Of a stretch of 64,000 nucleotides of DNA, positions 28,927 to 37,521 are shown piece after piece. The number at the start of each line of letters is the position of its first letter. The first letter of the stretch is position 1. Location: contig NZ_JACIAH010000006.1 in the NCBI RefSeq assembly GCF_014194695.1, positions 124,001-188,000 of the forward strand, read 5' to 3'. Under the pieces are notes generated by a model. It ran no database searches and was not told the DNA's origin. It saw nothing but the letters and a program-made list of their open reading frames with translations. The position numbers and the translations under genes were made by a program. The DNA comes from Rhizobium sp. BK399. Lineage in GTDB: Bacteria; Pseudomonadota; Alphaproteobacteria; Rhizobiales; Rhizobiaceae.

Positions 28927-29409
28927 GTGAAAACGCTCCTGATCGCTTTGAACATTGCTGTGCTGCTCGTTACCCCGGTTGTGGCGTTTGCCCAGCAATC
29001 GCTTATCTCGGACCCCGAGATCTACGAGAAGAAGCACTTCCAGGAACAGTGTACCAAAGCCGACTTTTCGGAAGGCTTCGTCATCCGCCAGGATATCAAC
29101 AATGACGGCCTGATCGACGCTGTGGTCAATGAGGGCGAGTTGACGTGCGACGGCGAGAAGGGTCCGCAGTGCAACGACGACGGCTGCACCTACAATTTCT
29201 ATCTACAGGTCGCAGAGGGCGGCTATTTCATGATCGCGACCGCCCAAGTCTACGGATACGACTTCGTGAAGCGCTTCGGCAACATGGTGCTGGCGATGAA
29301 AATGCACCCGCGCTTCTGTGATCGCCCGGATGCCGACAAGACAAAGGAGCCCTGTGTCGTCACGGCCCGTGTGCGCGGGACCAAGTTCGTGACGATCTCG
29401 AAGAAATAG
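28927..29409 (+). CDS. Secreted hypothetical protein
   Basis: 160 residues from GTG 28927; a signal peptide covers residues 1-22 (VKTLLIALNIAVLLVTPVVAFAQ). The mature part has four or more cysteines (EQCTKADF, LTCDGEKGPQCNDDGCTYNF, RFCDRPDADKTKEPC) that could make two disulfides, and an EF-hand-like or VCBS-like acidic loop QDINNDGLIDAVVN that may bind calcium. I do not recognise a named family. Upstream of it is the TRIC gene on the opposite strand, downstream the convergent YdcF gene. Probably periplasmic, function unknown. Confidence 0.72.
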   Translation: MKTLLIALNIAVLLVTPVVAFAQQSLISDPEIYEKKHFQEQCTKADFSEGFVIRQDINNDGLIDAVVNEGELTCDGEKGPQCNDDGCTYNFYLQVAEGGYFMIATAQVYGYDFVKRFGNMVLAMKMHPRFCDRPDADKTKEPCVVTARVRGTKFVTISKK

Positions 29410-29414
29410 CTGGT

Positions 29415-30200
29415 TCAGCCCGGATAGAGCTCTGAAGTGCGGCCGGCGAGATAGTAGCCGACCAGCCCGAACCACTCGCGGATTGCTGTTGCCAGGTTCT
29501 GGGAATTCCGGCTCGGCTGCGTGAAGTCGAGGCCAAGGCTTTCTCGCCCGTCGGTGCGGTAGTCCGTCGGCCACGGCACGACGTCGATCCCAAGCTTGCG
29601 GAAGATGCCGACCGATCGCGGCATATGGTAGCCGGAGGTGATCAGCAGACAGTTCGAAAGACCTTGGCTCGCCAGAAGCTCCTTGGTGTTCACTGCGTTT
29701 TCGAAGGTCGTGCGTGACGTCGTTTCTTCGACCAGCCGGTCTCTGCTGATGCCGAACATTGGGAAGAAGCGCGCCGATATCGCCGCGTCGCCTTCATAGA
29801 TACCGGAGATCGATCCATCGCCGCCTGAAATCAGGATGCGGGCCTGCGGATATTTCTGTGCCAGGCGCATCGCCTCGACGAAGCGATCGGCGCCGGCATT
29901 GAGTTCGATGCCGTGGCGGGCGGTATTGACCTCATTCTCGAACGCGCCGCCGAGTACGATCATGCACTGCAGGCTTGCCGGATCCTGCGGCTTCAGAAAC
30001 CGATCCTCGAGGCCCTGTAGCAGGTAGTTGCCGACGGTCGTGTAGAGGGTGATGAACAGGATGAGGCCCGCAATCGCTGTTGAAATGAAGCTTGTCGCGC
30101 GCCAGCGGACAACACCCGCCACCAAGGCAAGCGCGACGAAGAGAAAAGCGAGCGACAAGGGTTGGCCGAACACCCAGACGAGCTTCGAAAAGAGAAACAA
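29415..30200 (-). CDS. YdcF/DUF218 family membrane protein
   Basis: 261 residues starting at TTG 30200, with GAGGAA 8 bases upstream. Two N-terminal transmembrane helices (about 8-30 and 37-58) are followed by the DUF218 domain: CMIVLGGAFE, ARILISGGDGS, EETTSRTTFENAVNTKELL and LITSGYHMPRSVGIFRKLG are its conserved blocks. Relatives include SanA and ElyC, linked to envelope and undecaprenyl-phosphate functions. The gene is on the minus strand between a secreted hypothetical and the YoaK-like gene. Function by family only. Confidence 0.87.
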   Translation of the reverse strand: MFLFSKLVWVFGQPLSLAFLFVALALVAGVVRWRATSFISTAIAGLILFITLYTTVGNYLLQGLEDRFLKPQDPASLQCMIVLGGAFENEVNTARHGIELNAGADRFVEAMRLAQKYPQARILISGGDGSISGIYEGDAAISARFFPMFGISRDRLVEETTSRTTFENAVNTKELLASQGLSNCLLITSGYHMPRSVGIFRKLGIDVVPWPTDYRTDGRESLGLDFTQPSRNSQNLATAIREWFGLVGYYLAGRTSELYPG

Positions 30201-30253
30201 GGATGACTTCCTCTAGCGGTTTCCTGGTGCTCTCTATCTGATTCGGTGGAGCT

Positions 30254-30976
30254 TTATTGCGACCGCGATTTCGTCTGCTTTGACGAGCGCGACGCAGCGT
30301 TGAACCGGCGTTGGGTGCGTTTCGGAATCAAAAGGGTAGCAAGCGCAACCAACATCGCAAAAACGGCTATCAGCCACAACGCCGCTGCCCCGGCGATTTG
30401 CGCCAACAGCGCTCCAACAATAGCCCCGCCCAGCATGCCGACCCATGGCACGATCTGGATGGTCCAATCCATTCTGTCGTCGCCGACGATCCAGCGTCCA
30501 AGGCCGCGTCCGAAGCGCGAGAGGGCTCCGGTGACATAGGTGAGACCGATCGGCAGCCCTTCGATCTGCTCGACCGCCGCGTTCACCATCCCCATGGAGG
30601 CAACGATGAGATAGAAGCGCGGCATCGCCAGGCTATCTCCTGCCATCAACGAAGCCGTTGCCAGCGCGATGCTGACGCATGACAAGACGGCAAACGTACG
30701 ACGGTCTGCAAAGTGTGCGATCACGATGCCGACGGCGTTTCCAAGCACAAAGACCATGATCGCCGAGAGAAGGACAATTGCATGTCGCAAATTGCCGTCG
30801 CCAAGCGACAAGGCAGCCCGCGTCGTGTTCCCCGTCATGAACGACACGAAGTCTCCCGTCAGCGCGAGGCCGGTGGCATCCGTCATGCCTGCCAAAAACG
30901 AGATCGCGCCGGCAAGCGTCAGGCCCGTTGCCGTTCTACGCGCATGGATCAGCCGCCGCCGTCTTTCTCGTGTCAT
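30254..30976 (-). CDS. YoaK/DUF1275 family membrane protein
   Basis: 240 residues from ATG 30976 (MTRERRRRLIHARR); starts at 31012 or 31021 are also in frame, none has a strong binding site. Around six hydrophobic segments, with the family sequences FLAGMTDATGLALTGDFVSFMTGNTTRAALSL and NAAVEQIEGLPIGLTYVTGALSRFGRGLGRW, which define DUF1275. Function unknown; a transport role is suspected for the family. The C-terminus is strongly basic (KRTQRRFNAASRSSKQTKSRSQ). Confidence 0.85.
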   Translation of the reverse strand: MTRERRRRLIHARRTATGLTLAGAISFLAGMTDATGLALTGDFVSFMTGNTTRAALSLGDGNLRHAIVLLSAIMVFVLGNAVGIVIAHFADRRTFAVLSCVSIALATASLMAGDSLAMPRFYLIVASMGMVNAAVEQIEGLPIGLTYVTGALSRFGRGLGRWIVGDDRMDWTIQIVPWVGMLGGAIVGALLAQIAGAAALWLIAVFAMLVALATLLIPKRTQRRFNAASRSSKQTKSRSQ

Positions 30977-31079
30977 TGAACCAAGGCTCCAGTCCGCCGG
31001 GGAAGTCGGCATGGAAACCATAGTCGCCGTTGCTAAAAATTTGGCAAAGCCTCGGCGTGCAAAGCAAGTCGGCAAACTG

Positions 31080-31490
31080 TCAGTTGATCGTGACTGCGGC
31101 GAAGTCCGGCGTGCTCACCGCGTAACGCTGGCCTATCAGATCCTGATGGTGCGTCGGCCAGCTCAAGCCGGTGAGAGCTGCGAGGTAGGCGTCAGGAGGG
31201 GAATCGTCTTCGCTCCCCCGACGGTTCAGCATCCCTACCAATTCGCGGCCCTCGTCGATGCTCACCATATCCATGAAAAACCCGTCGAGCGCGGCCTTTT
31301 TCCCGGTCATGTCGTCAAACACCGTCCAGTAGATGTTGAGGTTCTTGTGCAGGCTGTACCTCGGGGCTTCCATGGCAAAATCCTCCAGCTTGCCAACATC
31401 GCTAGGCTTCTGTGCGAAATTCGGTGGTGGCGCAGGGACCTTCGAACACCCGGTTAGAAGACCATGGTCGCTCTGCGAAATGAATCCCAC
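31080..31490 (-). CDS. Hypothetical protein
   Basis: 136 residues from GTG 31490; a later in-frame ATG (M40, MEAPRYSLHKNLN) is a possible alternative. LLTGCSKVPAPPPNF resembles the start of a lipoprotein, but no hydrophobic signal segment precedes it. The central part (NIYWTVFDDMTGKKAALDGFFMDMVSIDEGRELVGMLNRR) looks like a folded domain that I do not recognise. An inverted repeat lies just upstream (31505-31522). No functional call. Confidence 0.5.
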   Translation of the reverse strand: MGFISQSDHGLLTGCSKVPAPPPNFAQKPSDVGKLEDFAMEAPRYSLHKNLNIYWTVFDDMTGKKAALDGFFMDMVSIDEGRELVGMLNRRGSEDDSPPDAYLAALTGLSWPTHHQDLIGQRYAVSTPDFAAVTIN

Positions 31491-31504
31491 GTGCGTATGG
31501 ACAG

Positions 31505-31522
31505 CCTATCCATTCAGATAGG
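31505..31522. promoter_or_regulatory. Inverted repeat upstream of the 136-residue hypothetical gene
   Basis: CCTATC-cattca-GATAGG is a perfect 6+6 inverted repeat, 15 bases before the GTG start of the minus-strand hypothetical. It may be an operator or a weak hairpin; no T-run follows on either strand. Confidence 0.35.
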
Positions 31523-31634
31523 ATGCTGAGTGCCGGGAACCGAGAGGGATTTGCCGCGGCCCTTTGTAGGCAGAACGTTGGAGCGTAAGCATTTCAATGC
31601 AATAAGACGGTGAGCACGATCTGCGAGGAAGATT

Positions 31635-31710
<76 letters not shown>

Positions 31711-31808
31711 ATCAAGGCAGTCCGGCGAGCCGGCCCTGGGATGCTTCGCGAAGCGCTTGCCTCGCGGAGTGGCGGCTTCTTACTTCCGGTTTTTGGAGAT
31801 AGCAAGCC

Positions 31809-31847
31809 AAAAAAATCGGCCCGGCGAAATTTTCTCGTCCGGGCCGA
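31809..31847 (-). terminator. Terminator of the FYDLN acidic protein gene
   Basis: On the minus strand TCGGCCCGG pairs with CCGGGCCGA (31816-31824 with 31839-31847) around a 14-base loop, followed by TTTTTTT. It lies 13 bases past the stop of the FYDLN-type gene, between that gene and the tRNA-Ala gene on the same strand. Confidence 0.8.
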
Positions 31848-31859
31848 CACTTAATCAGA

Positions 31860-32246
31860 TCAGACTTCGTCTTCGTCGCCGGTGACGCCGATGATGTCGC
31901 TCATGTCGTCATCGTCGTCATCTTCGTCAGCTTCGAGGAAGGTGTCGTCGTCGTCGCCTTCGATTTCGACGTCGTCGTCGCCCATGTCTGGGATGTCGTC
32001 GCCGGATGCGCCTTCATCGGCGTCCTCGAGCGAAACCAGTTCGACTTCCGTGCTTTCGGTATCGACTTCCGCGACCTCTTCTTCATCCTGGGCTTCGGCA
32101 GCCGCTGCAGCGGAGGTTTCCTCGAAGAAGGAGAGGGGATAGGACTTGCCCGTATAGGGGGAAACAATCGGATCCCGGTTCAGGTCGTAGAACTTCTTGC
32201 CGGTTTCCGGATCGGTACGCTTCGTTCCAAGTTCAGCTTTCGCCAC
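31860..32246 (-). CDS. TIGR02300 (FYDLN acid domain) family protein
   Basis: 128 residues from GTG 32246, with GAGG 7 bases upstream. The conserved core is at the N-terminus: LGTKRTDPETGKKFYDLNRDPIVSPYTG, which names the family, followed by SFF. The remaining 80 residues are almost all Asp, Glu, Ala and Ser, an acidic low-complexity tail that varies in length between species. Function unknown; the core resembles a degenerate zinc ribbon. The family is largely alphaproteobacterial and usually lies near aroA-cmk-rpsA, as here. Confidence 0.88.
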   Translation of the reverse strand: MAKAELGTKRTDPETGKKFYDLNRDPIVSPYTGKSYPLSFFEETSAAAAAEAQDEEEVAEVDTESTEVELVSLEDADEGASGDDIPDMGDDDVEIEGDDDDTFLEADEDDDDDDMSDIIGVTGDEDEV

Positions 32247-32484
32247 TGTTAGCCTCGTGAGAATGGCCGAATCAAGATTCGGCAAATGCCGTGAAAACCG
32301 GCGTTCTATTCGGAATTTATAAGCCGGTCCCCATAATCGTTGCAGCTCGGCATGTCAAAGCCTAACTTCAAGCATCGCTGATGCAAGCCGGATGACCGGT
32401 GCCGCCAGTTGTGGTACTGAGCCGGCGATTGTTCATTTTCGGGGCAGATCGGCTTGTCGCCGGCTGCTGAATGGGTGCCAAGGA

Positions 32485-33126
32485 ATGTACCAGCCACCGC
32501 ATTTTCGCGAGGAAGACCTGGGCGTCCAGCACGCCCTGATCCGGGCGCATCCGCTCGGCATGCTGATTACGGCAGGCGCGTCGGGTTTGATGGCGAATTC
32601 GGTGCCTTTCCTTCTCGATTCCGCAGCCTCCGAAAAGGGGACGCTGCGTCTCCACCTCGCCAAGGCCAATACGCAGTGGCGCGATATCGAGGCTGGCGCC
32701 GATGTGCTCGCCGTCTTCCAGGGTGCTGATGCGTACATTACGCCGTCCTGGTACCAGGCCAAGCAGGAGACCGGCAAAGTCGTGCCGACCTGGAACTACA
32801 CGATCGTACAAGCGAGGGGCAAGGCGCGCGTCATCGACGATGCGGATTGGCTGCTCCGGCAGATCAACGCGATCACCACGCAACAGGAAGGGCCGCGCGA
32901 CAGGCCCTGGGCAGTGGGCGATGCGCCGGATGATTTCATCCGCGCGCAGATGAAAGGCATCATCGGCGTCGAAATCGAGATTGCCGCGATCGAAGGCAAG
33001 TGGAAGGTCAGCCAGAATCGGCCCGTTGCCGATCGCGAAGGTGTTGTTGCCGGTCTCGGCGAAAAGTCCGGTCAGGAAGACATGGTCGATCTCGTCCGTC
33101 GCTACGGCGGATTGACAGAGAAATGA
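32485..33126 (+). CDS. PaiB-type FMN-binding protein
   Basis: 213 residues from ATG 32485 ([15 protein letters not shown]). The family blocks MYxPx[23 protein letters not shown] and VPTWNY are all present. PaiB of Bacillus is a split-barrel, FMN- or haem-binding regulator-like protein tied to growth-phase repression of proteases and sporulation; its role here is unknown. The stop codon overlaps the cmk start (ATGA, 33123-33126), so the two are translationally coupled, an unexpected partner since cmk normally follows aroA in rhizobia. Confidence 0.88.
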   Translation: MYQPPHFREEDLGVQHALIRAHPLGMLITAGASGLMANSVPFLLDSAASEKGTLRLHLAKANTQWRDIEAGADVLAVFQGADAYITPSWYQAKQETGKVVPTWNYTIVQARGKARVIDDADWLLRQINAITTQQEGPRDRPWAVGDAPDDFIRAQMKGIIGVEIEIAAIEGKWKVSQNRPVADREGVVAGLGEKSGQEDMVDLVRRYGGLTEK

Positions 33127-33782
33127 ACGGACAGATGACCATCAAACAGTTCACGATCGCCATCGATGGACCCGCAGCCGCCGGCAAGGGGACACTTTCG
33201 CGCAAGATCGCCGAGACCTACGGCTTTCACCATCTCGACACGGGGCTGACTTACCGCGCGACGGCAAAGGCCCTGCTCGATGCCGGCCTCACACTCGACG
33301 ACGAGGCGGTGGCAGAAAAGATGGCCCGCGATGTTGAACTGGCGGGTCTCGATCGCGATATACTCTCGAAACACGAGATCGGCGAGGCCGCCTCGAAGAT
33401 CGCGGTGATGCCTGGCGTGCGGCGTGCACTGGTGGATGCGCAGCGGCGGTTTTCGGAAAAGGCGCCTGGTACGGTGCTCGACGGCCGTGACATTGGCACC
33501 GTCGTTTGCCCGGCAGCGCCGGTGAAGCTTTATGTAACTGCAAGTCCCGAGGTTCGGGCCAAGCGCCGCTACGACGAAATAAAAGGCAAGGGAGGAATTG
33601 CCGATTTCGATGCCATTTTCGACGACGTCAAGCGCCGCGACGAACGCGACATGGGACGGGCTGATAGCCCTTTGAAACCAGCCGACGACGCGCACTTGCT
33701 TGATACGTCGGAAATGAGTATAGAGGCCGCGTTTCAAGCTGCGAAATCGATCATCGATGCAGCTTTGAGCCGAAATATCTGA
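33123..33782 (+). CDS. cmk: Cytidylate kinase
   Basis: 219 residues from ATG 33123, or 215 from ATG 33135. The P-loop is GPAAAGKG in [17 protein letters not shown], followed by the substrate-binding [11 protein letters not shown] and the [11 protein letters not shown] block that marks the CMP kinase group. It phosphorylates CMP and dCMP to diphosphates. The start overlaps the PaiB-type gene; rpsA lies 167 bases downstream in the conserved cmk-rpsA order. Confidence 0.95.
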   Translation: MNGQMTIKQFTIAIDGPAAAGKGTLSRKIAETYGFHHLDTGLTYRATAKALLDAGLTLDDEAVAEKMARDVELAGLDRDILSKHEIGEAASKIAVMPGVRRALVDAQRRFSEKAPGTVLDGRDIGTVVCPAAPVKLYVTASPEVRAKRRYDEIKGKGGIADFDAIFDDVKRRDERDMGRADSPLKPADDAHLLDTSEMSIEAAFQAAKSIIDAALSRNI

Positions 33783-33949
33783 ATTCGAGCGATTTGCCCG
33801 GGCCGTGTCTGGGTCGCTTTTGAAGACTAAGCCTGAAATTCCGTCCAAGCGCCGGATTGCTTCCCGAGAGGAGGCGGACTGGGTTCAGGCCCGTTCAACA
33901 CGAACCAACCGGCGCACACGTATCCGGATCCGGATATGCAGGAGATTTC

Positions 33950-35653
33950 ATGTCAGTAGCTACTCCCTCTCGCGAAGATTTCGCGGCCCTTCTCGAAGAG
34001 TCCTTTGCCAAGCACGACCTGGCCGAAGGCTATGTCACCAAGGGCATCGTAACGGCAATCGAGAAGGACTCCGCGGTTGTCGACGTCGGCCTCAAGGTCG
34101 AAGGTCGCATCCTCCTCAAGGAATTCGGCGCCAAGGCCAAGGACGGCACTCTCAAGGTCGGCGACGAAGTCGAAGTTTACGTTGAGCGTATCGAAAACGC
34201 GCTCGGCGAAGCTGTTCTGTCGCGCGAAAAGGCTCGCCGCGAAGAAAGCTGGGTCAAGCTCGAAGCCAAGTTCGAAGCTGGTGAGCGCGTTGAAGGCGTT
34301 ATCTTCAACCAGGTCAAGGGCGGCTTCACGGTTGACCTCGACGGCGCGATTGCCTTCCTGCCGCGTTCGCAGGTCGACATCCGTCCGATCCGCGACGTTA
34401 CCCCGCTGATGCACAACCCGCAGCCCTTCGAAATCCTCAAGATGGACAAGCGTCGCGGCAACATCGTCGTATCGCGTCGTACGGTTCTGGAAGAATCCCG
34501 TGCCGAGCAGCGTTCTGAAATCGTTCAGAACCTCGAAGAAGGCCAGGTTGTTGACGGCGTCGTCAAGAACATCACCGATTACGGTGCGTTCGTTGACCTC
34601 GGCGGCATCGACGGCCTGCTGCACGTCACCGACATGGCATGGCGCCGTGTGAACCATCCGTCGGAAATCCTGTCCATTGGCCAGCAGGTCAAGGTACAGA
34701 TCATCCGTATCAACCAGGAAACCCACCGCATCTCGCTCGGCATGAAGCAGCTCGAGTCGGATCCGTGGGATGGCATCCAGGCCAAGTATCCGGAAGGCAA
34801 GAAGATCTCCGGTACCGTCACGAACATCACCGACTACGGTGCGTTCGTCGAACTGGAGCCGGGCATCGAAGGCCTGATCCACATCTCGGAAATGTCCTGG
34901 ACCAAGAAGAACGTACACCCCGGCAAGATCCTGTCCACGAGCCAGGAAGTCGAAGTCGTCGTTCTCGAAGTCGATCCGTCCAAGCGTCGTATTTCGCTCG
35001 GCCTGAAGCAGACCCTGGAAAATCCGTGGGCAGCATTCGCTCGCAACCATCCGGCTGGCACTGAAGTCGAAGGCGAAGTCAAGAACAAGACCGAGTTCGG
35101 CCTGTTCATCGGCCTCGACGGCGATGTTGACGGCATGGTGCACCTCTCCGACCTCGACTGGAACCGTCCGGGCGAACAGGTCATCGAAGAGTTCAACAAG
35201 GGTGACGTCGTCAAGGCTGTCGTTCTCGATGTTGACGTCGAAAAGGAGCGCATCTCGCTCGGCATCAAGCAGCTCGGCAAGGACGCTGTCGGCGAAGCAG
35301 CAGCTTCGGGCGACCTGCGCAAGAATGCAGTCGTTTCCTGCGAAGTCATCGCAGTCAACGATGGCGGCATCGAAGTGAAGCTCGTCGACCACGAAGACAT
35401 CACCTCGTTCATCCGCCGTGCAGACCTGTCGCGCGACCGCGACGAGCAGCGTCCGGAACGCTTCTCGGTTGGCCAGGTTGTTGACGCCCGCGTCACCAAC
35501 TTCTCCAAGAAGGACCGCAAGATCATGCTGTCCATCAAGGCTCTGGAAATCGCGGAAGAGAAGGAAGCTGTTGCTCAGTTCGGTTCGTCCGACAGCGGCG
35601 CTTCGCTCGGCGACATCCTCGGCGCGGCTCTGAAGAACCGCGGCGGCGAATAA
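33950..35653 (+). CDS. rpsA: 30S ribosomal protein S1
   Basis: 567 residues from ATG 33950, with GCAGGAGA upstream. Six S1 repeats are seen, the clearest at GYVTKGIVTAIEKDSAVVDVGLKVEG, GVVKNITDYGAFVDLGGIDGLLHVTDMAW, GTVTNITDYGAFVELEPGIEGLIHISEMSW and GEVKNKTEFGLFIGLDGDVDGMVHLSDLDW. S1 helps the 30S subunit bind and unfold mRNAs with weak binding sites. The 167-base leader may contribute to autogenous control, as in E. coli; not tested. Closed by a strong terminator. Confidence 0.97.
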   Translation: MSVATPSREDFAALLEESFAKHDLAEGYVTKGIVTAIEKDSAVVDVGLKVEGRILLKEFGAKAKDGTLKVGDEVEVYVERIENALGEAVLSREKARREESWVKLEAKFEAGERVEGVIFNQVKGGFTVDLDGAIAFLPRSQVDIRPIRDVTPLMHNPQPFEILKMDKRRGNIVVSRRTVLEESRAEQRSEIVQNLEEGQVVDGVVKNITDYGAFVDLGGIDGLLHVTDMAWRRVNHPSEILSIGQQVKVQIIRINQETHRISLGMKQLESDPWDGIQAKYPEGKKISGTVTNITDYGAFVELEPGIEGLIHISEMSWTKKNVHPGKILSTSQEVEVVVLEVDPSKRRISLGLKQTLENPWAAFARNHPAGTEVEGEVKNKTEFGLFIGLDGDVDGMVHLSDLDWNRPGEQVIEEFNKGDVVKAVVLDVDVEKERISLGIKQLGKDAVGEAAASGDLRKNAVVSCEVIAVNDGGIEVKLVDHEDITSFIRRADLSRDRDEQRPERFSVGQVVDARVTNFSKKDRKIMLSIKALEIAEEKEAVAQFGSSDSGASLGDILGAALKNRGGE

Positions 35654-35678
35654 TCGCCAGCCTCAGGCTTGAAGAATA

Positions 35679-35712
35679 AAAGAACCCGCCGGAGCGATCC
35701 GGCGGGTTCTTT
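35679..35712 (+). terminator. rpsA terminator
   Basis: AAAGAACCCGCCGGA (35679-35693), a GCGA tetraloop and TCCGGCGGGTTCTTT (35698-35712) form a perfect 15-pair stem, 25 bases after the rpsA stop. The ends carry the short A- and T-runs, so it may also serve the convergent hypothetical gene. Confidence 0.88.
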
Positions 35713-35742
35713 GCATTTGCGCTGCCCATGCAAGTGTGCGCG

Positions 35743-37290
35743 CTATTCCCAGTCGACCTTGCGCCGGTAGAGCATATAGGCGTCGTCCGCGTTTGCCGCT
35801 GCCATCGGCAGCGGCGGTGCCGGCCGGTGCGGCGGTGTCCCGGCCTTGATCGCGCTTTCTCGGGCGGCCAAGGCAGCGGCGGCCTCGTCGTCGATCACAA
35901 CACCCGTCGGCTCCTCGTTCGACGGCTCGCCTTGCTTCTCCGCATCCTCCTCCTCCGACGACTCGCCGCCATTGTGATCCTGGCGATGCATCTCGCGGGC
36001 GCCGCTATCGTCGGCCTCGTCCTTTGAGAAATCGTAGGGCTGCATCGCGTAGGGCACGCCTTCGACGATTTTCATCAGTACCGGCGCATAGGTTTCGTCG
36101 ATGGCCTGCTGTACGATCAAGGGCGGTGAGATTTCCGGAGCAGGATGCTTTTTCGCAGTTGTGGCAGCTGCTTCGCTAACCGGCTGTTCGGGGACAAGCG
36201 GCGATTGGCGCGCCACGCCTTCCGGTAGGGACGGGGCGCGATCATGCAGCGCAATCAACTCTTCCGGCAGATCGGCAAGGATCGTCTCATCGAGGATGAT
36301 GTCGATTTCGACTGCAGGATCAGGATCGGCGACCTCGAGCAAAGCTTCGGCTTCCTGGTCCCGAATGATTGTCACGATCAGCTTTGTCGTATCATCCGAG
36401 AGCGACGCGGGTATCGCCGCCCAACTCTTCGGAATGATGGGATCGCCTTTGGATACGGGGTCGTGCGTGCCTGCCTGTGCGGCTTCCTGCGCCGGCTCGA
36501 CTTTCTCCCCGGATGCGATGCTTTCATCCAAGACTTCGCCGATCTCGGGCAACGCTTCTTCGACCGTCGCCTCGACAGCCGGTTTGGTGATCGGTTTGTC
36601 CGCGGAATGTTCAATGGGTTGAACCGGCGCGCTGTCTGCATCGAGGTAGGCGGCGGCAACGAGCGCCGTCTGTCGCGGAGCCTCTGGCTCCCGCTTCGTC
36701 GTGACAGGAGCTCCCGGCGCTACAGTGAGATTGTCCCGATGGATGCTGATTTCGCCTCGCTGCTCCTGACGCGGCGGCGACGCATCGTTCTGGCCGTATG
36801 AGCGAACGACGGCGCGGGTCGCCAGATCGCGATCCTTGTACCGAATGGTTTCGAGATAGGTGGCGATGCGGGCGGCTTCCGGTCCGGCCGGGTTCCGCAG
36901 TGCCTCGGCCAACAACCGAAGCGGGACTGCGTGGCCTTGCATTGCAAGCTGACGCTCGAGCTGTTCGATTTTTGCGGGCGGCAACTTCTGAATCGCGGCC
37001 GCCAGGCGGGACGCAAAGGCCAGATCGGGTTCATCTTCCTCCCGCGGGATTGAAACCGCCTCGCTGGTCGCATTCAGCACATCAAGGAGGGCATCGACCA
37101 TGCGGGCACGCACGGCCAGCAGGAGGATGTTGAGTTTGCCGGCAACAGACGAATTGAGATCCGCGCTCTGAACCTGGTGGACCGGCGCAACAGCGCTCGA
37201 AGCGCGCACCAGGACGTCGCCGCTCACGGCGGCCGTCTGGCCTTGGGAGGATAAACTCGTATTTGACGCTGAACGAACCGGAGTCAACAT
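35743..37290 (-). CDS. Long acidic hypothetical protein
   Basis: 515 residues, no signal peptide or membrane segment. Residues about 45-160 look like a folded helical part (LNILLLAVRARMVDALLDVLNATSEAV, LAAAIQKLPPAKIEQLERQLAMQG, LLAEALRNPAGPEAARIATYLETIRYKDRDL). The rest is rich in Glu, Asp, Pro and Ala with little order predicted (for example EEEDAEKQGEPSNEEP). I do not recognise the family. It lies alone between rpsA (convergent) and the RNase D-like gene, with 231 bases upstream that show no clear signal. A conserved rhizobial protein of unknown function is the most that can be said. Confidence 0.65.
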   Translation of the reverse strand: MLTPVRSASNTSLSSQGQTAAVSGDVLVRASSAVAPVHQVQSADLNSSVAGKLNILLLAVRARMVDALLDVLNATSEAVSIPREEDEPDLAFASRLAAAIQKLPPAKIEQLERQLAMQGHAVPLRLLAEALRNPAGPEAARIATYLETIRYKDRDLATRAVVRSYGQNDASPPRQEQRGEISIHRDNLTVAPGAPVTTKREPEAPRQTALVAAAYLDADSAPVQPIEHSADKPITKPAVEATVEEALPEIGEVLDESIASGEKVEPAQEAAQAGTHDPVSKGDPIIPKSWAAIPASLSDDTTKLIVTIIRDQEAEALLEVADPDPAVEIDIILDETILADLPEELIALHDRAPSLPEGVARQSPLVPEQPVSEAAATTAKKHPAPEISPPLIVQQAIDETYAPVLMKIVEGVPYAMQPYDFSKDEADDSGAREMHRQDHNGGESSEEEDAEKQGEPSNEEPTGVVIDDEAAAALAARESAIKAGTPPHRPAPPLPMAAANADDAYMLYRRKVDWE

Positions 37291-37521
37291 GTCATGCTCC
37301 TTCTTTCGTAAAGTGCGGTGAAAGCAGGTTACAAGAAGGCCGCGCTCATCCGGCCCGTCGCATTCCCCGGCAGTCCTATCTGCGCGACGTGGCGCTCCAT
37401 CGCGCCGTCGAATGCATAAAAAGTGGTAAAGAATTTAACGACGCGGCGGTTAACGAATCGCTAATGATCGGTGCACGGCTGGGCCGCGCCGGTCCCATCT
37501 GTCAAAAAAGCCAGAAATATC

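Noticed and set aside
31865..32105. GAC/GTC-rich tract in the FYDLN gene as a tandem repeat array
   Set aside because: It is explained by the Asp/Glu codons of the acidic tail; units are irregular and there are no spacers, so it is not CRISPR or satellite.
33953..35392. A 479-residue open frame opposite rpsA
   Set aside because: Antisense shadow of the S1 repeats; no ribosome site or family.
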